From: Biscogniauxia marginata
Taxonomy: Eukaryota > Ascomycota > Sordariomycetes > Xylariales > Xylariaceae
Direction of reading: 5' to 3'
Assembly (NCBI GenBank): GCA_022695795.1
Contig: MU404193.1
Span: 1-64,000 of the forward strand
Length of the DNA stretch: 64,000 nt
A program made the position numbers and the translations under genes. Positions 56,286 to 64,000 of the stretch are shown here, piece by piece; positions within the stretch are counted from its first letter, which is position 1, and every line of letters begins with the position of its first letter. The notes under the pieces are model-generated. The model made no database searches. It saw nothing but the letters and a program-made list of their open reading frames with translations, and had not been told where the DNA came from.

Positions 56286-57854
56286 GATAAATACGATGAC
56301 CTGAGAATGGAATAACTTAGTAATTCAAATGGTACGGAGTGAAGGTTGTTAACGGGGTTTTATTTGAGACAAGAGTAGCTGAAAAGCATCAGCTTATGTC
56401 AGTCTTCGCAACTCTAGTTGCTACCTTGCCGCATTAGGTGATCTTATAGGAGCACTACGAATTAGCCTCACGACAGTGGAGTTTTGGTTAACTAAACTAG
56501 GCACTATCAATCCTCTAGAAATCCTCCGTGGACGTGTAGGGTGCATCTGAATATCTCGGCACTACGCCTTTCTACTAACGAATCTCACCCAGTGACTCCA
56601 TGCAGTGCCACAATCATGCATTGATTAGTTAGTTATAGATGCTTGTGGTAATAACCGGCTTATACCACACAGACCTTGATTAGTATTCAACAATGATTGT
56701 TTTCCATCCTGCTCACAAGGGAGCTTGATACGTACCTAGATAATCGTAATCCTTATTCAGTCTAGTCTAGCAGCTGAAGCTAGCTATCCATATAACGCCC
56801 CTTCATAACGTTTTAAATTTAGCAACTAATTCCTCAATAGATATATCTCTAACTACTCTAGTTTATACTCACAACAAGGAGGCACTATATTTTGGTGCGG
56901 AAGTTCAATGCTTCTAAATTTCACCTAGTTTGATATGGGTTGTTTCCCCCCCTTCCCCTTTCTCAAGCGCCGGCATCTTGGGGTGCACTCAACTGAGAGT
57001 GCCTAAACTATTGTCACATTCTGTCCAGAGTCTGGAAGTAAGCCATTGTCGTTACTGAGGTGTGCAGTGGCGGAAACAAGATGTGCAAGGGTGAGACAAA
57101 GCGGCCTTCTAGGTGTGAAGAGCCATCTATCGAAGCATATTTCTTAGAATCTTGGTATACGCCTATCAACAACCTTTTCCTTGTGAATTCGCCACGGTGA
57201 ATAAATGCAGTAGACTTCATTGTATTGCCTTTCGTTTTAAAAGAGTTCGAAGGAAATTTTCCTATAGCTAATAGATAGATGTATAATAAAAAGACATCGA
57301 TCATAGTGCAAGTGTTACTTCAAGGAATTTGCTCGTAGAAAACATATCAAATGGTCTAATGGCAAGGATCGATTAGATAAAATATAGCATAATCTAGCGG
57401 ATGGTAGGAGATTCGAAAAGATATTAGACTAGGGGATGCTTCCCGAATACATAGTCTGTTGAGCTAGAAGAGTCAAACATTCTTTGTCATCCATGGCTGA
57501 GGTGCCTAAGAAGTGATATCGAAACCGGTGTTTCATTGTCACCTAGCAATCAATTGACTATTCATCGAAATGTCTAGCACAATCATGAGCTTAAAATACG
57601 AAAGGTATCGGTTCTTTATGCTATTTTTGTATCAAAGGTGTACTAGAAGATAACCATCAAAGTGGTGATGATGTGTAATTACAGATAGAAAGAATATTTG
57701 AAGAATATACAGAGCCAAAACCCCATGTAAACAAGTACCCTGAGTCAATGGCTAATCTACTACCAATTTACTGCCGACGTACCAAATTTTCTTCAGGCTA
57801 GAAGAAGGCCGTGTTATAGAATTATACTCTGTCGAAACTGCCAACCTAACAACG
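56286..57854. other. Divergent intergenic region
   Basis: Upstream regions of the monooxygenase and of the AT-hook gene. The frame at 57014-57304 is unrecognised. I see no repeat or RNA gene. Confidence 0.5.
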
Positions 57855-58870
57855 ATGGCGAATGAAGGGCCACAGGCAGCCAACGTGCCATTACAATGGC
57901 CACCACAACTACGACAGGCTTACTGCACCAGACATTTCACCGAAACGGAAATTCGAATGTATTTCATGCTTGAGAACTGTAAGTTTGCAGAAGTGATATC
58001 CAAGCTAAAGAAAGAGGCACCAAAGCCCAAGAAATCTAGCAAGTGGCCTTCAGCGCCAACAAGAATCCAGCCATCCCGACGGGCTCGGGAGAAGGTGATT
58101 ACTGAGAAGGTTGAAACGAAGAAAACGACGACTAAGCGTCGAAATGCGGCTCAACCAGACACAGGGGTCGACCCGGACAGAACGAGGGCCATCCTCACAC
58201 AGTGTCGGGAGATACTCGAGATGAATTGTCCCTGGGAGGCATTCAGTGCGCGATTGACTTCGCGAGTAAAACGCATAGCCACACGGATCCAAGATGCGAA
58301 GAATGAACAAAAGGTAAGATATAACACGAAATACTGCCATATTCCAAACATGACATGTAACAGAGTACATAGCGGCCGAACGGGCAGGCCGACACGCCCC
58401 CGTACCGTAACTGTCCCTTCGCCGGCGAATTGCCCCTGGAGTGTCGCTACTGTGGCTGGGATTCTGAGGTCCCCCAAGACCTCGGTCTACCGAGAAGACT
58501 AGCGCCGCCGGCGCCGATGCATTCGATCGAGTCCGAGAACATCCCCATACACCAGGTCGGCGAATTCGGCGGTGTTACGTTCGCCGTCGACGTGTGCGGG
58601 GATACGGAGACGGTCATGCTCCTCAAGCTGACAGGCCTGATGGAAATTCTCGACGAAATCCAAACAGGTAAACGCCAGAGCACTGCGAGTGGGGATGCCG
58701 CGATCAGAGAAGTGGATGCCGCCGCCACCGCTTCTGCTGAGAGGTTGGCAGTAGATACGACGAGCACCGAAGTGAAGCCCAAGAAGAGGGGCCGACCTGC
58801 TACCTCTGGCAACACGGACGAAGGCGAGAAAAGGGCCAAAACACGAAACAAGAGGAGGAAAGTAGGATAG
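57855..58870 (+). CDS. AT-hook protein with Cys motif, function unknown
   Basis: Two exons (57855-58313, 58373-58870) encode 318 aa. The 59-bp intron has donor GTAAGA and acceptor ACATAG and is in phase 0; the earlier AG would leave a stop in frame. The N-terminus (about 15-50) reads WPPQLRQAYCTRHFTETEIR then MLENCKFAEVISKL, which looks like a small helical domain. A basic linker with KKSSKWPSAPTRIQPSRRAR follows. After the splice, C167, C177 and C180 lie in NCPFAGELPLECRYCGW, a possible metal site lacking an obvious fourth ligand. Near the end KPKKRGRPATSGN is an AT-hook, followed by a basic tail. It is probably a nuclear DNA-associated protein; I recognise no family. Confidence 0.75.
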
Positions 58871-61318
58871 AGGTATGTATATATATCCAACGACAAGGCC
58901 AGTAATCACGTTATATGTACGCTCTGTCGGCCGCTAAGCGGCACAGCTTGCTAGACACGACATCGACGCAAGACGAAGAGCGCAAGACATCTGAGGACTG
59001 TAGTTACAAGAGGTTGAATGCCGGAATTAACTTCCCACTTAAACGCGGAGAACAATTCAAGACAAGACATACCAGTATGTATACCTGTCAGATAACGAGT
59101 CCAAGTCTCCATCCCAGGTGCACGGGTAGAAGTCAACGTATAGCAGTACGACTCATACATGGGTTAGAAGCTGTAGCTCTAGAAGGAGGGTATGAAATGG
59201 GGGGCCCATATTATGATATCATCCCAAGATAGCAGCCCCGGATGTTTGCGTGTCTTTGTTACTTTTTGTCATATGCCTAGGCTGGTAAGTAGCGAGTAGT
59301 ATTTCCTTTATACACATATGCTGAAACAACAGTATTTCCTAAGACTACGTGATAGAATACCCGTATGTAATTGTTCCAGGTGGAGGAGGACACCCAGGAG
59401 AGCCGTATGTGAGTAGATGATGGCTAAGGATGGCGAAGCAGAAATTCGGATATTCTATCGGATGTTCAATGGGAAGTTTGCTTGCATCTTTTCTTATTTG
59501 CTTCTTTAATATCGACTTGTGGGGGGGTCTGGGTGATGATTTCAGGGGCAACTTCGTGAAGGCTAATTTGGAGTGAGGAGGATACACATATAGAGGGCGA
59601 TAGCGTTTCAGTTAGATGCATAACATTAACTGAAGTCTTCGAAAGATTCTACCATTATTGATACGCACAATGCAGATGAGAATTTCACAATAGGGGTATA
59701 TTCATCATGGTGCGTTGATGACTGTCAAGGCCACCGAGGTAATAGTTTTAACAGAAGTCCTGCTTGTATTGCTACCAAGTCCTCGCAGTCAAGAGATGCA
59801 TGCTTGGTGCAGGTGGAAAGAGGTCCGACTGAGACAGCAAACCCCTTGATGATGGCGAGTAGTTAACTATTGTAGTCGTCCGAAGAAACTAGGAGGAGGG
59901 TCGAGGTGACGGTGTCGAATGACACGTACCACCTGGTCCATTTACTGCCTCAGGTGGTACATGTATATTGATATTAGTTAGGTATAGGTAGTTGATATAG
60001 AGCACCCAAGGAACTCTTCTAAGAGCACGGCTGCTAGCATTCATAGTGAGTACCTATGTGTTAATACAGCAAGTTACCAGCCCCTTGGACCCTGAAATAT
60101 GCTGTGCGACGTTATTAGGTCCGGCAGCTTATCGGGACATGCAGGTATCATATCATGCCGTTTCGTGTAAAGTTGATGTGGACGTATCGGAGCCACGTCG
60201 ATGGGGCCGGCCCCTCGGCTCCATAATATGGTATAGAGAGGACCGATGGAATCCGTCCGCGGCCGATCGATCAAAGTAAAATGGATAGCTACAATGTAGG
60301 TATGCAGAAAAAGCTAGGCAGATCTTATCAGCAATGGCGGTGTGTATTGACGGACCACGAGCTAGTCAGAGGGGAACGAATAGAAGGTATTGATAAAGCT
60401 GGAGGTGTGGCAGCACCGCACTACCCGGTGGCCAGAACACGGGTATAGAACATAGTCCGCCACCAATCAACGAGGGGGGGGGGGACCTGTAGCATCAAGT
60501 ACCGAGCAGTTGATCTGGCTCCGCTTGCTGGGCTACCAATATGGAGGGAAGTCGATTCGAAGACAGCGAGGCGATTAGGTAAGAGGTCGTGGGGTGAACA
60601 GTCCCTATCGTTGGGAGAGAAAGGGTACTGATGATGCATGGTACGTTACAACGTATAAGGCTTGAGCAACCACTGGCTCTAACATACGACTCTCTGGGGG
60701 GCGAACTCTGTCATTTGCGATGAGCTGGTGTGTTGCACCATGATCGCTCCATCTTTGAATCTACTGCTCCTTTTGTCTTGTGTCTTTCAGGTAGTTTTGT
60801 CTTGGGTTGGCCAATGACGCGGAACTAGACGGATAGCGTCTTTTTCTTGTGCCGTGGCGGCATTTGGACAAGACATGCAAGATTCGAGGTTGGGCGAGAC
60901 AAGAAAGTTGAGGAAGATAAAAAGGGCACAAACCACGCAGGGCCGCAGTCGCAGGGTTTGGTGAGGAGAAAGGAAGAAGGAAGAAAGAAGAAATCAATGG
61001 AGTAGGTAAATGGAGTAGGTAACAACATTGGAAGGCGAAGTGAAAAAGACTTTGTACCTAGCGTTGTCATAGTGTTAGGCAGTGTTATCATCTGTGAAAT
61101 GCGTAGGGCCATCTTTTCCTGGTACGCCCCACCCGATTCCGCACACGGTTAGTCTACCGTCTTCAGCCACTCCTGATGTCACTTCCTCTGCGTGACTTGT
61201 GCGGTCTGCAGGCGACAAGAGCCACCAACGCTGTCGATTTCTCGCAGAAAAAGCGCAACCCGCATAAACCACGCAGCTGTCTTTTGTGGATTTCCGATTC
61301 CTGGCAGGCCTCATCGGT
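58871..61318. other. Intergenic region
   Basis: No gene is recognised in 2.4 kb. It contains an inverted repeat (59922-59964) and a run of ten G at 60475-60484. Frames at 58915-59232 and 60825-61112 show no family signal. Confidence 0.45.
59922..59964. repeat. 14-bp inverted repeat (hairpin)
   Basis: ACACGTACCACCTG and CAGGTGGTACATGT form 14-bp arms with one mismatch around a 15-base loop. It lies in a non-coding stretch. It could be a palindromic regulatory site or chance. Confidence 0.5.
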
Positions 61319-61325
61319 TATAAAA
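61319..61325 (+). promoter_or_regulatory. TATA box of the metallothionein gene
   Basis: TATAAAA followed by GGGCC lies 167 bp before the ATG at 61486. The leader between them is rich in CAACATC and CAACAAC words, typical of strongly expressed fungal genes. Confidence 0.6.
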
Positions 61326-61485
61326 GGGCCAACTTGCTGCCCTAACTCCTCCATCCCGTTCCCTCTCCCATCACCAACAACCTCAACGTCAACATCCACA
61401 TCAACATCAGAATCAACATTTCTTCTCTACGGACAACCTCGACAACAACACGGTCTACCATCAGATCCAACCAAGCTCATTCAAA

Positions 61486-61656
61486 ATGAAGGGAGACTGC
61501 ACTTGCTCTGGCGACTCGGGCTGTAAGTAGCATTCCAACCCCGCTATCGTCACTACCCCGCTCTGCCAACCACAAAGCCATCGTCGTCTTCACGATAACT
61601 AACACACTCCTCTCCCTGCAGGCACATGCGGCACTGGCTGCTCTTGCGGCAAATAA
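61486..61656 (+). CDS. Miniature copper-type metallothionein (23 aa)
   Basis: Two exons (61486-61522, 61622-61656) around a 99-bp intron (GTAAGT, CCTGCAG) encode only 23 residues: MKGDCTCSGDSG then CTCGTGCSCGK. Six cysteines sit in three CxC pairs at 5/7, 13/15 and 19/21. The spacing matches the N-terminal two thirds of the 26-residue Neurospora copper metallothionein, which has a seventh Cys after the last pair; here the protein stops right after CSCGK. The first splice splits a Cys codon. A TATA box and a CA-rich leader support real expression. It would bind copper(I) or zinc in the cytosol and buffer metal stress. It is far too short to appear in routine ORF searches. Confidence 0.85.
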
Positions 61657-64000
61657 GCGATACCCTCCATTACCAACCACACATCGAAGGAACAAGAGCC
61701 AAGCTACCTTTCAAGTTTCGATTCTTCGTTAGACCATCCTAGGGTATCGAGACCGTTTCAATCATCGTTCGGCATGATACATCCATGAGAAACATGCATG
61801 TGTTGAGGGGAGTTTGGGGGACGTTCGCGAAGTTAGGGTTGGGTTTCACGGATTTGATATTCTAGGGGACAGGGGAAGAATGGTCATCATTGTAGAACTC
61901 GGGATCCAACGAGTTTACCCAAGTCAACGCTCCTTACCTACCTATCAATACAATTTTCCCACATGGTATTATTGCTGCTGCATCTGGCCTTGCCATCGAA
62001 CGTGAACCATACCTGATTGGATCTGCTCGGCCTCGTAGACTTACCATAATATCGTGAGTAAGCGTTACCTAAGGTATTTTCAGTACTGGTCGTGAAATAT
62101 ATGCAGTAGATCAGAGCTACAGCCCACGAGGTATTATGAATTGATGCTTCGGAGGGAGGAACTAGGTAAATATAACCACTTTATGTCGCTATTATTATGT
62201 AGTATAAGAAGTCCAGCTTAACCGTAGCTAAATTCGTAATCTTTCTAAATGGATGACAACAGATTGAAACTAGATGATACCATCCATGTATACGAACTGG
62301 TCCGAAGTGGAGACTGGATGTAGTACCTTCAGCAGAACGCCAACATTGCGATATCATAAGACACATTGTCAAATCACTGTGATTTCCAGTACGGAAAGCA
62401 TACTACGTATCTGATCGTCAGTGTTAATTACCACCCCCCCTTAGTCTCCTTCAAAGTCACAATCATTAGCCGAAGCTGATTGTGAAGTAATACACTTACC
62501 ACCCCAGACAAATAATCACTAGATGATATCTATTCGGGAATGTATCTACGACTTGATCTTTCTCGTCAGGGCCCACCAAGTACTTATATTTCCTAGTTGA
62601 GAGGATGGCCGTATCTCGACTTGGTGGGGAGGATTAATGCAGGGAATCCTCTCGACACTTTCTAGAATGTTCGGCATCATCGACTTCCCCAGCTCGGAGG
62701 GAGGCACAATCTCCAGAACTCAGGATTACGGAGGTGATTACTTGCATTTGAGCAGGTTTGAACTGTAAGATTAGGCGTGTAGTTTACATACCAGCAAGCA
62801 AGCAAGCAGAAACATGGCCTATTCAGAACAGATTAGCGGTTGGGTTTTCTTCTTTTATCGGATCTACAGTCAAGTATTGGGGCATAACAAAATTCTGTAG
62901 ACATTTCAGCTTTTTTCATGTTTTATAGAGTTACCAAAGCCTAAAAATGACGGCAGACATGGATATCCTAGATGTCACAGAGCAGCCACACATTTAGTAA
63001 GACATTGCCATTCCGGCCCACGAAGGATTTCTTTAACAGGCATATTTGTCCAGTTGCACCTCAAGCCCAGTTACGAATTTCTGAGGACAGCACGTTCGAG
63101 AGGCATCGTACAGGAGTGACTCCGATATTCCGAAAATGTACCTAGTTTCTTTGATAACAAATTCAATAGCAACTACATGACACGGCATATCGTACGCATA
63201 GTAAGATATATCTATCTCTTTTCTACTACCAGTACTGCCCCGTTTTCCCGGGTTGCCAATATTAGATAAGGTATATGATCTCTTCAAACGTAACTGGTGA
63301 CTCCTGGTTCAATCCGAGGCACAGCACCAACTATTGTCTAGGTACACCTCGAAAGCCATCTCCCTACTTCTCCATACGTTGAAACTTAAAATTTATTGAA
63401 GTATTTGTCATCCTCCTACTGCTCCAGCTTCATTGTGTATTGAAGGATGCTGATAGCGAACAATTCCTATCCCCGACGCTAGTTTAAAGCTCACATATGC
63501 CTCTTCGAATTTATGCCATGGGCTTGTCCTCGCTCGAAACGAGCCCTTCTGTTACATCTCAAGATGGCTACACATTTTCTAATGTCTACTCTTATTCCAG
63601 AATTCGACCATCGGGTTCAAACCACCACCTTTGAAAGTATCAAGAACCAGGTTCAAGAGTATCCTGTCAAGTCGCCGTTTATATCGTAAATTTTGATAGT
63701 AGACGCCTATAGTGATGAAGAGCGCAGGCTTTAAAAGGCTATTTGGGAATCATGGGGGCTATTTAGGCGCAAACGGGCCATCGATCCACGTGTCTGGAGT
63801 TCTAACTCTTTCGGAGATCAACAAATATTATCAACTCCGTGTCATGACATAGAAAAGCTTATTATATTAAATAACGAGGCTGCCGACTTTTCAAGAGTAG
63901 GCAGAAAGTTGTCGTGTGGATAGATCGACAGGTACAAGGCAGGTACATGTCACCCAGGGGAATAAAGGGGCTATTAACATGCAAAGGGCACTATTTTCCA
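61657..64000. other. Downstream intergenic region
   Basis: It begins with the metallothionein 3' UTR. Remaining frames (61814-62005, 62181-62372, 63033-63287) have no recognisable features. Nothing more can be supported up to the window end. Confidence 0.45.

Overview
The window reads as a piece of a filamentous ascomycete genome (Pezizomycotina, most likely a sordariomycete). Genes are split by short introns of about 50-75 bp with GTRNGT-type donors and CTAAC-like branch sites. Intergenic spaces are long. A very AT-rich block looks like repeat-induced point mutation (RIP) of old repeats. There is no operon structure, rRNA or recognisable tRNA. All exon models below were assembled by hand from splice signals and reading-frame continuity.

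Left part (1-25.3 kb), a housekeeping-rich chromosome arm: a COX14-type mitochondrial cytochrome oxidase assembly protein; an unrecognised nuclear-looking protein; a decayed medium-chain dehydrogenase; ribosomal protein L13 (five exons, start codon alone in exon 1); an armadillo-repeat SmgGDS/Arz1-like protein with a GC-AG intron; a Ser/Thr-rich GPI-anchor-type surface protein; a DUF7587-like protein with an apparent one-base frameshift; DPM3 (dolichol-phosphate-mannose synthase subunit); a coiled-coil protein whose C-terminus resembles the kinetochore protein CENP-P; an oxidoreductase-like-domain mitochondrial protein (OXLD1 type); and a xanthine/hypoxanthine phosphoribosyltransferase.

Middle part (25.3-37 kb), degenerate: a stress-responsive A/B-barrel (Dabb) pseudogene sits beside a heavily stopped homogentisate 1,2-dioxygenase pseudogene. 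These are followed by a 2.6-kb AT-rich block (31.25-33.88 kb) holding three tandem foldback palindromes and a small un-mutated island shaped like a solo LTR. Then comes an intact five-exon short-chain dehydrogenase and a possible further broken gene.

Right part (37-64 kb), sparse: a GCR1_C-domain DNA-binding protein with a very pyrimidine-rich leader; a chromodomain protein with a Cys-rich N-terminus; a secreted HExxH (DUF6055-like) protein facing a flavin-containing monooxygenase tail to tail; an AT-hook protein; and a 23-residue metallothionein encoded by two tiny exons.

No new defence or mobile system stands out as certain. The strongest second-look items are the tandem foldback elements, the paired catabolic pseudogenes, the miniature metallothionein, the CENP-P candidate, and the unusual splice architectures.
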